Assembly: GCF_002797445.1 (NCBI RefSeq)
Contig: NZ_PGEP01000001.1
Location: forward strand, 2,666,501-2,730,500
Direction: 5' to 3'
Origin: Acidovorax sp. 69
Lineage (GTDB): Bacteria; Pseudomonadota; Gammaproteobacteria; Burkholderiales; Burkholderiaceae_C
Length of the DNA stretch: 64,000 bases
Under the pieces are notes generated by a model. It had not been told where the DNA came from. It worked only from the letters and a program-made list of their open reading frames with translations, and did not search any database. Both the position numbers and the translations under genes were made by a program. Positions within the stretch are counted from its first letter, which is position 1. Every line of letters starts with the position of its first letter. Shown here piece by piece: positions 39,986-49,817 of the stretch.

Positions 39986-40958
39986 GGCATCTATGCGCCG
40001 TGCAACGCCAGACTCTCCACCCGCCACCGCCGTCTCGGCAAATGCCGTCAAGGCGGTGCGTCGCTTCAACCGTTTTTTCACCCGCCGCATGGGCGTGCTT
40101 GACCCTTACCTGGGCAGCAAGCTCTCGCTGACGGACGTGCGCGTGCTCTATGAGCTGGCCCACCGCGAGACGCCAGTGGCCAGCGAACTGGCGCGTGAGC
40201 TGGGACTGGACGGCGGCTACATGAGCCGAATCCTGCGGCGGTTCGAGCTGGCGGGCTGGATCAGCCGCAGCGCGAGCCAGGCAGACGCCCGGCAAAGCGT
40301 GCTGACCCTCACGGCGGCGGGGCGGGAGGTGTTCGAGCCGCTGCAGCAGCGCTCACGCGATGAAGTCGCGGCTCTGCTGGCCCCCCTGCCCCCCGCGCGC
40401 CGCCAGGAGGTGGTGGACGCCATGGAACGCATCGAGACCCTGCTCGACCCAGCCTCCGGTGCCGGCACCAGCCCCCCCCGCATGGCTGTGCTGCGCGACC
40501 CCGTGCCTGGAGACATGGGCTGGGTGGTACAGCAGCACGGCGAAATCTACTGGCGTGAATACGGCTGGGACCGTCGATTTGAGGCCCTGGTCGCCGACAT
40601 TGCCGCGCAGTTCGTGCACAAGTTCCAGCCCGCCTGGGAAAAGGCCTGGATCGCAGAGTTGGACGGCGAGCGGGTAGGCGCCGTCTTTGTTGTGCGCAAA
40701 TCCCCCACCACGGCGCAATTGCGCATGTTGATCCTGACCCCCAAGGCACGCGGACTCGGCCTGGGCGCGCGACTGACCGACGAATGCCTTGCGTTTGCCC
40801 GTGCCAAGGGCTACAAGAAGATGGTGCTGTGGACCAACAGTTGCCTGACCGCAGCGCGTGGCATCTACAGCCAAAGAGGCTTCAAGCTATGCAAATCTGA
40901 GCCCTACGAGGGGTTTGGGCAGCACCTGGTGGGGGAAACCTGGGAGCTGAAGCTGTAG
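39978..40958 (+). CDS. MarR-type helix-turn-helix fused to GNAT acetyltransferase
   Basis: A 326-residue two-domain protein. Residues about 20-160 are MarR-like: FFTRRMGVLDPYLGSKLSLTD, then the recognition region ASELARELGLDGGYMSRILRRFE and the wing SRSASQADARQSVLTLT. Residues about 170-326 form a GNAT domain with the acetyl-CoA loop LTPKARGLGLGARLTDECL. MarR-GNAT fusions are known and are thought to couple acetylation of a small molecule to gene control. The AT-rich upstream region and a palindrome over the start codon suggest autoregulation. Confidence 0.9.
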   Translation: MTKASMRRATPDSPPATAVSANAVKAVRRFNRFFTRRMGVLDPYLGSKLSLTDVRVLYELAHRETPVASELARELGLDGGYMSRILRRFELAGWISRSASQADARQSVLTLTAAGREVFEPLQQRSRDEVAALLAPLPPARRQEVVDAMERIETLLDPASGAGTSPPRMAVLRDPVPGDMGWVVQQHGEIYWREYGWDRRFEALVADIAAQFVHKFQPAWEKAWIAELDGERVGAVFVVRKSPTTAQLRMLILTPKARGLGLGARLTDECLAFARAKGYKKMVLWTNSCLTAARGIYSQRGFKLCKSEPYEGFGQHLVGETWELKL

Positions 40959-41043
40959 CAGCCCACCCGACCCACTCCGTGCAGAGACCGCTCTCACGAC
41001 CTACGATCCGATCCATGCCGCACCACTCAGCCTTGATAGCACC

Positions 41044-41589
41044 ATGACCGAGAGCCATCGCCCCACCATCCGGCTGGTCGACGTTGACGATGATCTCTCT
41101 CGTCTCACGGCGCTGATCCATAGCGCCTATGCCCCGCACGCACGCCTCGGCCTGCGGTATTGGGGCACCCACCAGTCGGTGGAAGACACCGCCAAGCGCT
41201 TTGCATCTGGCACAGGATTGGTGATGGTGAATGGGGCTGGCGACTATGTGGGCACGTTGACCCTGCGCCCGCCACAACCGGATTCTGCGGTGGCTTTGTA
41301 CCGCGACCCGGTGGTGTGGTCGCTGTGCCAGTTTTGTATTTCACCCCAGGCCAAGGGCCGGGGCTATGGCACGCAGTTGCACGCCTACGCGACCGATTTT
41401 GCCCGCAGGGCGGGCGCCCGGATGATGGCCTTGGACACAGCACAACCCGCCAAGGCCTTGATCGCGATGTATGAATCCTGGGGCTACCAGGTGGTGGGCG
41501 AGTGCGACTGGCGGCCGCTGACCAACTACACCAGCGTGCTCATGTCACGCAGTCTTACCGGCAGCGCGGGGGCGAACTCTGCCAGCTAA
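41044..41589 (+). CDS. GNAT family N-acetyltransferase
   Basis: A 181-residue GNAT protein. The acetyl-CoA-binding region is QFCISPQAKGRGYGTQLHAYATDFA, and the C-terminal part (KALIAMYESWGYQVVGECDW) is also typical. Substrate unknown. It lies 85 bases after the MarR-GNAT gene, in the same direction. Confidence 0.88.
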   Translation: MTESHRPTIRLVDVDDDLSRLTALIHSAYAPHARLGLRYWGTHQSVEDTAKRFASGTGLVMVNGAGDYVGTLTLRPPQPDSAVALYRDPVVWSLCQFCISPQAKGRGYGTQLHAYATDFARRAGARMMALDTAQPAKALIAMYESWGYQVVGECDWRPLTNYTSVLMSRSLTGSAGANSAS

Positions 41590-41670
41590 TAACCGCAAGA
41601 ACACCCAAAAGAATGGCCCCCAGGGGCCCATATGAGCAACGCCGGAAACACGCGCCAAGGCCGGGTCGGC

Positions 41671-41865
41671 CTACCACTCCCCCACATTGCGCACACGCTG
41701 CGCCAGATCAGGCGTCGCATCGTCGTCCGCAGCCAATGCCTGCGGAGCGGGCACCACCACGGATTCATGGGCGCCAGGCAAGCTGGACCGCCCCAGATAC
41801 CGTCCAAAGAGATGGCTGGCAAGGGATGCAGGCAATGGGGCGGGGACCGGGGTAGATGCAAACAT
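41671..41865 (-). CDS. Small hypothetical protein
   Basis: A 64-residue frame starting MFASTPVPAPLPASLA and ending in TPDLAQRVRNVGEW. It has a good ribosome binding site (AAAGGA six bases before the ATG at 41865) and a start consistent with a real small gene, convergent with the GNAT gene. A Pro/Ala-rich N-terminus, a basic middle (FGRYLGRS) and an acidic stretch (AADDDATPD) are visible. I know no family for it. A longer frame to 42156 exists, but its extra part has no start signal. Confidence 0.5.
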   Translation of the reverse strand: MFASTPVPAPLPASLASHLFGRYLGRSSLPGAHESVVVPAPQALAADDDATPDLAQRVRNVGEW

Positions 41866-42081
41866 GGCAGTTCCTTTTCTGATGACCTGAGTGCTTTCCA
41901 ATACAGCGCACCAGCGTAGGCCACGGCAATAAGCAATCAGTGTAGGAACACAGGCCAGATCCGTGTGTGACAGAACGCACAAACAACAGTCTGTTGTGGG
42001 TTTCATCGCTACAGACTGGCTCAAGACGTGACATCCGTCACAACCGAGCACCCCGCAGCGGCGCCGTAAACTCACGGCCCC

Positions 42082-42675
42082 ATGTCCCACACCCTGGCTA
42101 CGCCCGCGCACAGCGAACTCATCATCAAAAAAAGCCGTTTCATCGGCTGCGTACAACCCATGGCCGACCGCGCCAGCGCCCAGTCCGCTGTCGATGCGCT
42201 ATGGAAGCAGCACCCAGGTGCCGCCCACGTCTGCTGGGCGTTGTTGGCCGGTGGCCAGTCGGCGGCGGTGGATGATGGCGAACCCGGTGGCACAGCCGGG
42301 CGCCCCATGCTCGAAGTGCTACGCCACCAAGACCTGGAAGGTGTGCTGGCGACGGTGGTCCGATATTTCGGGGGCGTGAAGCTGGGCGCCGGTGGTCTGG
42401 TGCGGGCTTACACCGACACCATCGCCCAGGCCCTTCTCACCGCACCCAAGGTGACCCTGCAACGCATGAAAACGCTGCAATGCCAGGTGCCCTACGCGCT
42501 CGAAGGCCTGTTGCGCCGAGAGATCGAGGCTGCAGGCGCTGAGCTGATTGAGGTGCAGCATGGTTCGCTGGTGTGCCTGCAATGGCGGTTGCCGGAGACA
42601 CAGGCGCCTGCCTTTGTGCAGCGCATCAACGACAACGGGCAGGGCCGCGTGGGGTGGATGAGGCCTGAGCCCTGA
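42082..42675 (+). CDS. YigZ / IMPACT family protein
   Basis: A 197-residue protein of the UPF0029/IMPACT family. Signature: KKSRFIGCVQPMADRASAQ, DDGEPGGTAGRPMLEVLRH and VVRYFGGVKLGAGGLVRAY, followed by a C-terminal DUF1949 domain. Eukaryotic IMPACT binds GCN1; the bacterial role is not settled. Confidence 0.93.
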   Translation: MSHTLATPAHSELIIKKSRFIGCVQPMADRASAQSAVDALWKQHPGAAHVCWALLAGGQSAAVDDGEPGGTAGRPMLEVLRHQDLEGVLATVVRYFGGVKLGAGGLVRAYTDTIAQALLTAPKVTLQRMKTLQCQVPYALEGLLRREIEAAGAELIEVQHGSLVCLQWRLPETQAPAFVQRINDNGQGRVGWMRPEP

Positions 42676-42803
42676 TCCTTACAGGCAGCTCAACGGGGGA
42701 GTTGCCGTGGTGGTGCAAGGCTTCGCTGAAAAGGCCTCTGCGCCTACAAGCGTCCTGCGGCCAGCGCTTCACACTGCCGGTTTCTGGACTCTGAGGACGC
42801 TCC

Positions 42804-44222
42804 GTGAGCCAACAACCGCTCGACACCATCATCATCGGCGCAGGCACCGCTGGCCTCGCGGCATTGCGCGAGGTGCGTCAGCGCACCGACCGGTACCTCA
42901 TCGTCAATGAAGGCCCCTGGGGGACCACTTGTGCACGCGTAGGCTGCATGCCGTCCAAGACCCTCATCGAGGCAGCCAACGCTTTTCACCGCCGCCACAC
43001 CTTTGAGGCGTTCGGCTTGCGTGGTGCCAGCGGGCTGACAGCAGACATCCCGGCCGTGCTGCAACGCGTGCGGGCGCTGCGCGATCAATTTGTGGCGGGG
43101 GCCCTGCAAGCCACCGGTGACCTGGGCAAGGCCTGCCTCAGTGGCCGAGCCACTGTGCTGAACCCCCACACAGTGGACATTGACGGCATACCGTACACGA
43201 CCCGCAGCATCATCATCGCCACGGGCTCGCGCCCCAGCCTTCCCGACGAATGGCTCGCTTTTGGCGACCGCATGCTGACCACTGACACCCTGTTCGAACA
43301 ACCCACGCTGGGCCCGCGCATCGCGGTGATTGGCCTGGGCGCCATTGGCGTGGAGATTTCGCAGGCCCTGGCCCGGCTGGGCTTACAGGTGGCAGCCTTC
43401 ACCTCGGGCCATACCTTGGCAGGACTGAGCGATCCGGCGCTCAATGACGTGTTGACGGCGCTGCTCAAGCAGGAGATGGTGCTGCACACGGGCGCCAAAG
43501 CCGAGCTGCGCGAAGTGCCGGGCGGCATCGAAGTGTGCAGCGGCACGCACCGTGTGGTCGTGGACCAGGTCATTGCGGCCATGGGCCGGGTGCCCAACAT
43601 CGAACACCTGGGCCTGGACACCCTGGGCGTGCCGCTGGACTCGCGCGGCATGCCCGCCGTGGACACGCAAACGCAGCAAATTGGCAACCTGCCGGTGTTC
43701 CTGGCTGGGGACGCGAATGCCCACGCGACAGTGCTGCACGAGACCGCAGATGAAGGCCATATTGCCGGCATGAACGCACTCGCCGCCGTGCCCGCACGGT
43801 TCAGGCGTCGCACACCGCTGTCCATCGTTTTTGCAGATCCGAACATCGCCATCGTAGGCCAGCGCATGGCCAGCCTGGATCCACGGCACACCGCCACTGG
43901 CACCGCAGGTTTTGAAAATCAAGGCCGTGCCCGCACCGCCCAGCACAACCACGGGCGCTTGTGTGTGTATGCCGACAAGACCACCGGCTGCCTGCTGGGT
44001 GCCGAGCTATGTGCACCGCAGGGCGAACACACGGCACACCTGCTGGCACTGGCGGTGCAGCAACAAATGACCGTGCACGACTTGCTGGGCATGCCGTTTT
44101 ATCACCCCACGCTGGAAGAAGGCCTGCGCACCGCGCTGCGCGACGCCGCGCGCCAACTGCCACACGCCCGCACCTCCGATCTGGCCACCTGCATGGCGAT
44201 CGGTGTACCCGCGCTGGACTAG
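42804..44222 (+). CDS. Dihydrolipoyl dehydrogenase-like flavoprotein disulfide reductase
   Basis: A 472-residue class I pyridine nucleotide-disulfide reductase with GTG start at 42804 (GAGGA ahead). FAD motif IIIGAGTAGLAALREV; redox disulfide CARVGCMPSK; NAD-binding VIGLGAIGVEISQAL; C-terminal dimerisation domain with HPTLEEGLRTAL, the usual His-Glu catalytic pair. It is separate from the aceEF-lpdA operon and has no lipoyl domain, so it is a second E3-like enzyme. Homologues without a clear E2 partner may act on other disulfides or quinones. Confidence 0.9.
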   Translation: MSQQPLDTIIIGAGTAGLAALREVRQRTDRYLIVNEGPWGTTCARVGCMPSKTLIEAANAFHRRHTFEAFGLRGASGLTADIPAVLQRVRALRDQFVAGALQATGDLGKACLSGRATVLNPHTVDIDGIPYTTRSIIIATGSRPSLPDEWLAFGDRMLTTDTLFEQPTLGPRIAVIGLGAIGVEISQALARLGLQVAAFTSGHTLAGLSDPALNDVLTALLKQEMVLHTGAKAELREVPGGIEVCSGTHRVVVDQVIAAMGRVPNIEHLGLDTLGVPLDSRGMPAVDTQTQQIGNLPVFLAGDANAHATVLHETADEGHIAGMNALAAVPARFRRRTPLSIVFADPNIAIVGQRMASLDPRHTATGTAGFENQGRARTAQHNHGRLCVYADKTTGCLLGAELCAPQGEHTAHLLALAVQQQMTVHDLLGMPFYHPTLEEGLRTALRDAARQLPHARTSDLATCMAIGVPALD

Positions 44223-44314
44223 CGAAGGCTCTGGCAGGCAGCCTTTTGAGTTGTAACAACGCTCAAGTCTGTCGCCAGCATGCCGAAAAACCGCCATTAC
44301 CCCAAGGAATCGCC

Positions 44315-44530
44315 ATGGACGTCGCCCTGACCAACAGCATCGTCAACACAGCCACCTCACTGGCCAGCGCCAAGACATCGGATGCGCTGAACATGGTGGT
44401 GCTGAAGAAAGCACTCAACATTCAGGCCGCATCGGCGGCCACCATGATCGACGCCATGCAGCAATCCATGCCCCAGCCATCGCTGGCCACATCGGGCACG
44501 CTGGGCACCCAGGTCAACACGTTCGCCTGA
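44315..44530 (+). CDS. YjfB family small protein
   Basis: A 71-residue protein (MDVALTNSIVNTATSLASAK at the N-terminus, VLKKALNIQAASAATMIDAM in the middle), the pattern of the YjfB family, labelled putative motility protein in databases. CCAAGGAA precedes the ATG at 44315. No flagellar genes lie nearby. Longer in-frame extension to 43961 overlaps the reductase gene and is rejected. Confidence 0.85.
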   Translation: MDVALTNSIVNTATSLASAKTSDALNMVVLKKALNIQAASAATMIDAMQQSMPQPSLATSGTLGTQVNTFA

Positions 44531-44549
44531 GCCTCCAAACAAACCGCGG

Positions 44550-45695
44550 CTATCGCAACCTCGCTGGCGATAGCCCTTCCAGCATCACGCATTCGCGCAC
44601 CAGCGCGTCAGACAGCGGCTCGCCGGACAACAACTGCCGGGCCAACAAAGAGGCGCCCGCCGCGCTCTGAATTCCATAGCCGCCCTGCCCGGCCAGCCAG
44701 AAGAAGCCGGGCACATGGTTGTCCCAGCCAATCACCATGTCACCGTCTGGCACAAACGAACGCAGACCCGCCCAGGTGTGCGAAGGGCGGCGAATCTGGA
44801 AAGTGGTTTTTTCCTCAATGTGATAAATGCCGGTGGCCACATCCAGTTCTTCAGGCACCACATCGTGGGGATGGGTCAGGTCGGCGTTGGCCGGTGAGCC
44901 CAACAACTGGCCCGCGTCGGGCTTGAAGTAAAAGCTCTCGTCGATGCCGATCACGGCGGGCCAGTGGGTGGCGTCCATGCCCTCGGGCACGGCAAACGTG
45001 AAGGCCGTGCGGCGGCGCGGCTCCAGGCCAATGGGCGGAACGCCCGCCAGGCCTGCCACTACATCGGCCCAGGCGCCAGCGGCGTTCACGATGGTTTTGG
45101 CCAGAAGTTCTCGGCCATCGGCCAGGGTCACGCACCACACATCGCCCTGGCGCTGCAGAGACGTCACCTCCGCGTGGGTCAGCACCTGGCCGCCACGCTG
45201 GCGCAAGCCGCGCAGGTAGCCCTGGTGCAATGCATTCACGTCGATATCGGCCGCCTCGGGCTCGCTCATGCCTGCGGCCACGGCCTCGGGTTTCAGGCAG
45301 GGTAACTGGGCCAGCAACGCGTCCTTCTCCACCCATTCCACATTGGGCGAGATCGCATGGGCTTGCGTATACGCCTGTTTCAGCATGTCGAGCTGATCCG
45401 GCCCGGCCACATAGACCACGCCACGCGGCAAGAGGATGGGGTCCGCCCCAAACTCCGGCGGCGGTGCGTCATAAAACGCTCGGCTCGCCCGCGTCAGCGC
45501 CTGGATGTTGGGCGTGCCGTAGGTGGCCATGTACAGCGCTGCCGAGCGGCCGGTGGTGTGGTAGCCGGGCTGCGACTCGCGCTCCAGCAGCATCACGCTG
45601 GTGCCCGTACCCCCGGCGCTCTCCTGCACCAACTGCCAGGCCACCGAGGCCCCTGCTATGCCCGCGCCAATGACAATGGTGTCCGCTGTTTGCAT
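44550..45695 (-). CDS. FAD-dependent D-amino acid dehydrogenase, DauA-like
   Basis: A 381-residue DAO-superfamily flavoprotein. FAD motif IVIGAGIAGASVAWQL; the segments QPGYHTTGRSAALYMATYGTP, DIDVNALHQGYLRG, ESFYFKPDAGQLLGSPANAD and TWAGLRSFVPDGD closely match what I recall of Pseudomonas D-arginine dehydrogenase DauA. It would oxidise D-amino acids to 2-oxo acids and ammonia. It is the last of four minus-strand genes headed by dsdA, which fits a D-amino acid role. Exact substrate unknown. Confidence 0.85.
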   Translation of the reverse strand: MQTADTIVIGAGIAGASVAWQLVQESAGGTGTSVMLLERESQPGYHTTGRSAALYMATYGTPNIQALTRASRAFYDAPPPEFGADPILLPRGVVYVAGPDQLDMLKQAYTQAHAISPNVEWVEKDALLAQLPCLKPEAVAAGMSEPEAADIDVNALHQGYLRGLRQRGGQVLTHAEVTSLQRQGDVWCVTLADGRELLAKTIVNAAGAWADVVAGLAGVPPIGLEPRRRTAFTFAVPEGMDATHWPAVIGIDESFYFKPDAGQLLGSPANADLTHPHDVVPEELDVATGIYHIEEKTTFQIRRPSHTWAGLRSFVPDGDMVIGWDNHVPGFFWLAGQGGYGIQSAAGASLLARQLLSGEPLSDALVRECVMLEGLSPARLR

Positions 45696-45716
45696 GGTTT
45701 TGACTCCTGGCTCGAA

Positions 45717-47273
45717 TTACACCGCCGACACTTGTGCTGTGGATGCCGCCCGGTCGTCGCGCGGCAGGCTGCGGGCATCGCGCAAATCAGGGGCGCCCGT
45801 CACGATGGAGGTCAGCGCAGGGTCCGCGCTGGTTTGCATGAGTTTGGCGATGTCAGGCCGTGGACGCGCCAGCCCGGCGATGCCCTTGAACGCCTGCTCC
45901 ATCGCATGGCCCACGCCCAGCGTGTGGCGGTCGGCGCGGAAGCGGCCCACGATCTGCAACCCAAACGGCAGGCCCGCATCGTCCAGCCCGCAGGGCAGAC
46001 TGAGCGCGGGGTGCGTGGTCAGCGTGGTCACATAGGTCAGCGCCAGCCAGCGGTAGTAGTTGGCCTGCGGCTCGCCATTGATGTGGCTGGCGAACAGTTG
46101 CGTCCACGCAAAGGGCGACACGGGCGTGGTGGGCGCCAGGATCACGTCGTAGTGTGCATACAGCTTTTGGAACCGCGCCAGGATGCGCGTCTGCTCGGCC
46201 TGCGCCCAGGCGCTGTCCAGCAAACTCATGGTGGCGCCCAGCTCATAGTTGGCGCGGGTGTTGGGCCCCAGGCTGGCGGGGTCGCGTTCATACGCTTCGC
46301 GGGTGCTGGCCACAAAGGCTTCGGCACGCAGCACATCAAAGCAGCGGTGCACGTCGCCCAGGTCGATGTCGATGGCGTCGCAGCTGGCAAACAGGTGCTT
46401 CATGGCCTGCACCTTGTTGCGGAACACGGTGCGGATGCCGTTATCGACCGCACAGGCACCAAAGTCTTCGGTGTAGGCCACGCGCAGGCGGCTCAGGTCC
46501 ACGGTCTCGGGCAGTAAGAAACTCATCGGGTCCAGCGGATAGCTGAGCGGGTCGCCCGCCGACATGCCCGCCGTGGCAGCCAGTTGCAGGCACGCTTCTT
46601 CCACCGTGCGGCCCATGGGGCCCACCACCGAAATCGGGGTCCAGGCCAGCAGCTTGCGCGAGCTGGGCACCACGCCGGGCGAGGGCCTGAAGCCCACCAC
46701 CCCGCAGATGGATGCCGGAATGCGCAGCGACCCGCCCGTGTCCGACCCCGTACACACCGGCAGCATGTCGCACGCCAGCGCAGCGGCCGACCCGCCCGAC
46801 GAGCCGCCCGCATTCAGGTTCGGGTTGAACGGATTGCCCGTGGCGCCCCACACCGTGTTGCGCGAATTGGCGCCTGCGCCCATCTCGGGGATATTGGTCT
46901 TGCCCGTGACGATGGCGCCCGCCGCACGCAACCGCGCCACCAGCACGTTGTCCTCCGCCGGGATGTTGCTGCGGTAGATTTCCGAGCCATAGGTGGTCAG
47001 CAGCCCGGCCGTGGCCTCCAGGTCTTTCACCCCCATCGGCAGGCCGTGCAGCAGGCCCAGTGGCTCACCACGCAGCACGGCCTGCTCGGCCGCCTGTGCC
47101 TCTGTGCGGGCGCGGTCGTAGCAGGTAGCGGTGATGGCGTTCACCTGCGGGTTCACGGCCTCGATGCGTTCGATGCAGGCGTCGAGCAGCTCCACCGGAG
47201 AAATTTCGCGCGTACCGATGCGGTGGCGCAGTTCGTTGGCGGTCAGCTCGACCAGGGTGCCGGGTGTTGTCAT
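45717..47273 (-). CDS. Amidase (amidase-signature family)
   Basis: A 518-residue amidase with the Ser-cisSer-Lys triad region: GVKDLEATAGLLTTYGS holds the lysine, and NLNAGGSSGGSAAALACDM with TGSDTGGSLRIPASICGVVG hold the two serines. It hydrolyses amides of unknown nature. ATG at 47273 is chosen over 47318, which would overlap the preceding gene; GGAG lies 11 bases ahead. Within a D-amino acid cluster an amide or N-acyl substrate releasing a D-amino acid is a reasonable guess. Confidence 0.9.
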   Translation of the reverse strand: MTTPGTLVELTANELRHRIGTREISPVELLDACIERIEAVNPQVNAITATCYDRARTEAQAAEQAVLRGEPLGLLHGLPMGVKDLEATAGLLTTYGSEIYRSNIPAEDNVLVARLRAAGAIVTGKTNIPEMGAGANSRNTVWGATGNPFNPNLNAGGSSGGSAAALACDMLPVCTGSDTGGSLRIPASICGVVGFRPSPGVVPSSRKLLAWTPISVVGPMGRTVEEACLQLAATAGMSAGDPLSYPLDPMSFLLPETVDLSRLRVAYTEDFGACAVDNGIRTVFRNKVQAMKHLFASCDAIDIDLGDVHRCFDVLRAEAFVASTREAYERDPASLGPNTRANYELGATMSLLDSAWAQAEQTRILARFQKLYAHYDVILAPTTPVSPFAWTQLFASHINGEPQANYYRWLALTYVTTLTTHPALSLPCGLDDAGLPFGLQIVGRFRADRHTLGVGHAMEQAFKGIAGLARPRPDIAKLMQTSADPALTSIVTGAPDLRDARSLPRDDRAASTAQVSAV

Positions 47274-47314
47274 GTTGGGTTTGTCTCCTTTTTTTACCGG
47301 GTGTTCGGTCAGGG

Positions 47315-48301
47315 TCAATCGACCGTGATGTTGGCCCGCTGCGCAATGGCGCGCATCAGCGGCAGCTCTTTGTCGATCAGTTCGGCCAAGGCTTTGGATG
47401 AAGCATAGGACGGTTCAAACCCCGTGGCGATCATCTTGTCGCGCGTTTCGGGGTCTGACACCACCTGGGCCAGCGCCAGCTCCAGGCGTGACTTCACGGC
47501 GGGCGGCAAACCACGCGGCGCCACCATGGCCAGCCAGGTGTCCATCTCCAGGCCCGGGAAACCGCTTTCGGCCAGCGTGGGCACCTTGGGCAGCAGGGCC
47601 GAGCGCTTGCCCGCCGTGACCGCAATGGCTTTGATCTTGCCGTCCTTGAGCTGTGGCAACGCGGCCGATACGGTATCAACGGAGAACGGAATCTGCCCGC
47701 CCAGCAGGTCGGTCATGGCCGGGGCGCTGCCCTTGTAGGGCACATGCTGGATTTTGAGACCCGCCGCGTTGAAGAACATCTCGCCTGCAAACTGCGAGGT
47801 GGTGCCCGCGCCAAACGAGCCGTACGAATGCTTGTCGGGCGCCGCCTTGACCATGGCCACAAACTGCTTCACGTCACTGACGGGCACATCCTTGTTCGCC
47901 AGCAAGATCAGGCTGGTGCGCCCGGTAATGCCAATGGGCTCAAAACTTTTGACCGGGTCATACGGCAGCTTGGGGCGCACGGCCGGGTTCACCGTGAAGG
48001 TGGTGCCCGAACTCATCAGCAGCGTGTAGCCGTCGGGCGCCGCCCGCGCTACATAGGTGGCGCCAATCACCGTGCCCGCGCCTGCGCGGTTGTCGATCAC
48101 CACACTTTGGCCCAGCTTGTCGCCCAGCTTCTTGCCGATCAGGCGGCCGAGCACGTCGGTGGCGCCACCGGGTGGGAAAGGAATCACCAAAGTGATGGGC
48201 TTGGTGGGGAACACCGCTTCTTGCGCCGCGGCGGGGCCCCATGCAGCGGCCCCCAAAGCACAGAGTACGGCGGACGACAAAAGCAGTTGCTTGCGGTTCA
48301 T
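47315..48301 (-). CDS. Bug-family periplasmic solute-binding protein
   Basis: A 328-residue TctC/Bug protein with a signal peptide (MNRKQLLLSSAVLCALGAAA...AAAQ), then FPTKPITLVIPFPPGGATDVLGR, VIDNRAGAGTVIGATYVA and the other strands of the family. Bug proteins bind carboxylates and are greatly expanded in Comamonadaceae, mostly without linked transporter genes, as here. It lies between dsdA and the amidase gene. Confidence 0.93.
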   Translation of the reverse strand: MNRKQLLLSSAVLCALGAAAWGPAAAQEAVFPTKPITLVIPFPPGGATDVLGRLIGKKLGDKLGQSVVIDNRAGAGTVIGATYVARAAPDGYTLLMSSGTTFTVNPAVRPKLPYDPVKSFEPIGITGRTSLILLANKDVPVSDVKQFVAMVKAAPDKHSYGSFGAGTTSQFAGEMFFNAAGLKIQHVPYKGSAPAMTDLLGGQIPFSVDTVSAALPQLKDGKIKAIAVTAGKRSALLPKVPTLAESGFPGLEMDTWLAMVAPRGLPPAVKSRLELALAQVVSDPETRDKMIATGFEPSYASSKALAELIDKELPLMRAIAQRANITVD

Positions 48302-48359
48302 GGGGTGCTCTCCAAAGATGACGGAAGTTGGGGAATAAAGGGACAGGGGGACGAGAAGA

Positions 48360-49724
48360 TCAGCCTTGCGCAGCCAGCACGGCCCGCCCGCGCTGTACAA
48401 AGCCTTGGTACTGCGCATCGGGCACCAAGAGGCCGCCCGTGGTCCACACCAGGTGCGTGGCGTTGTGCAGCACGGCATCCACGCCGGTGTTTTGCAGCCA
48501 CGCTTGCCCGGCGGTGGTGCCCGTCAGCATGGCCGGGCCACTGAAGCCCGCGGCGGCCGAGGGCTCGATGCGCTCGCCCAGCGCATCCAGCACTTGCACC
48601 AGCTGCACAAATAAGGTGTCGTCGGCCACGGTAAACACGCCCGACAGCAGCGGCTGCATCAGCTCGGCGGCCAGCAGCGAGGCACGCGGCACGGCCAGGC
48701 CATCGGCCTCGGTGCGGTTGGTCAGGCCCCAGTCGTACACCGACGGGTGCTGCCCAGCGCCCTGTGTGGCATCGGCCAGCATCTGAACCAGGAAACACGG
48801 CGACTGCACCGGCTCGGCAAAGAAACAGTGCACATGCGGCCCCAGCAACTGCCGCAGGCCAAACGCGATGCCCGCTGGCGCACCACCCACACCACAGGGC
48901 AGGTACACGATGAGCGGGTGCTCGGCGTCCACCGCCACGCCCTGCTCTGCCAGCTGCTGTTGCAGGTGCAGCGCTGCTGCGCTGTAGCCCAGCAGCAGAG
49001 AAAACGATTGTTCGTCGTCCACAAAGTGGCACAGCGGGTTGCTGCTGGCCTGGGCACGGCCCGCAGCCACGGCGCGCTCGTAGTCACCCGCGTGCTCCAC
49101 CACCTCTACGCCGCGCAGGCGCAAGCGGTCTTTTTTCCATTCCTTGGCATCGGCCGACATGTGCACCGCCGCCTTGAAACCCAGGGCAGACGCCACCACG
49201 CCAATGCTCAGCCCCAGGTTGCCCGTGGAGCCCACCGCCACCTGGTAGCGGCCCAGCACCTCGCGCGCCGCCGGGCTGGCCAGCGCTCGGTAGTCGCCAC
49301 CAGGCTGCACCAGCCCGTGCTCCAGCGCCAACCGCTCGGCAAACTCCAGCACCTCGTGCATGCCACCCCGGGCCTTGATGGATCCCGCCACGGGCAGGCC
49401 GTGGTCCGCCTTGATGAACAAACGCCCCTGCTCTGGGGCCCAACCCAGCGCAGCTTGTAGCGCGGTGGCGGGCAGCAGGGGAGACTCCACCACGCCCCCC
49501 GTGGCGGCCAGCTCCGGGAACACCTGCGCCAGCAAACCTGCAAAACGGGCCAGCCGCGCCGCAGCAGCCTGCGTATCATCCAGACTAATGGTTCTCCCTA
49601 GTGCGGGCAGTGCGACGGCGGGCTGCGCCTGCCGGGCCGGATTGATCCACAGGGCGGGCTGGGCGTTGCGCAGGCGGTTGGCCAGCAAGGCATCCATAGC
49701 GGGGTGGGTTTCTGCAAGCGTCAT
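48360..49724 (-). CDS. dsdA: D-serine dehydratase
   Basis: A 454-residue PLP enzyme that converts D-serine to pyruvate and ammonia. Motifs: PLP lysine in [14 protein letters not shown], the phosphate-binding region [14 protein letters not shown], and [19 protein letters not shown]. Length agrees with E. coli DsdA (442). It diverges from a DsdC-like LysR regulator and heads a four-gene run with a Bug protein, an amidase and a DauA-like dehydrogenase. A 101-base part of this gene (48806-48906) recurs at 51217-51317. Confidence 0.95.
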   Translation of the reverse strand: MTLAETHPAMDALLANRLRNAQPALWINPARQAQPAVALPALGRTISLDDTQAAAARLARFAGLLAQVFPELAATGGVVESPLLPATALQAALGWAPEQGRLFIKADHGLPVAGSIKARGGMHEVLEFAERLALEHGLVQPGGDYRALASPAAREVLGRYQVAVGSTGNLGLSIGVVASALGFKAAVHMSADAKEWKKDRLRLRGVEVVEHAGDYERAVAAGRAQASSNPLCHFVDDEQSFSLLLGYSAAALHLQQQLAEQGVAVDAEHPLIVYLPCGVGGAPAGIAFGLRQLLGPHVHCFFAEPVQSPCFLVQMLADATQGAGQHPSVYDWGLTNRTEADGLAVPRASLLAAELMQPLLSGVFTVADDTLFVQLVQVLDALGERIEPSAAAGFSGPAMLTGTTAGQAWLQNTGVDAVLHNATHLVWTTGGLLVPDAQYQGFVQRGRAVLAAQG

Positions 49725-49817
49725 GGCACATTCATCACAAGAAGTCTTGCCTGCATTCTTCGCCGGTCACGCCATCGTCACAAACCATTTATATTGCGCG
49801 AAGCATTAGTATTAATA

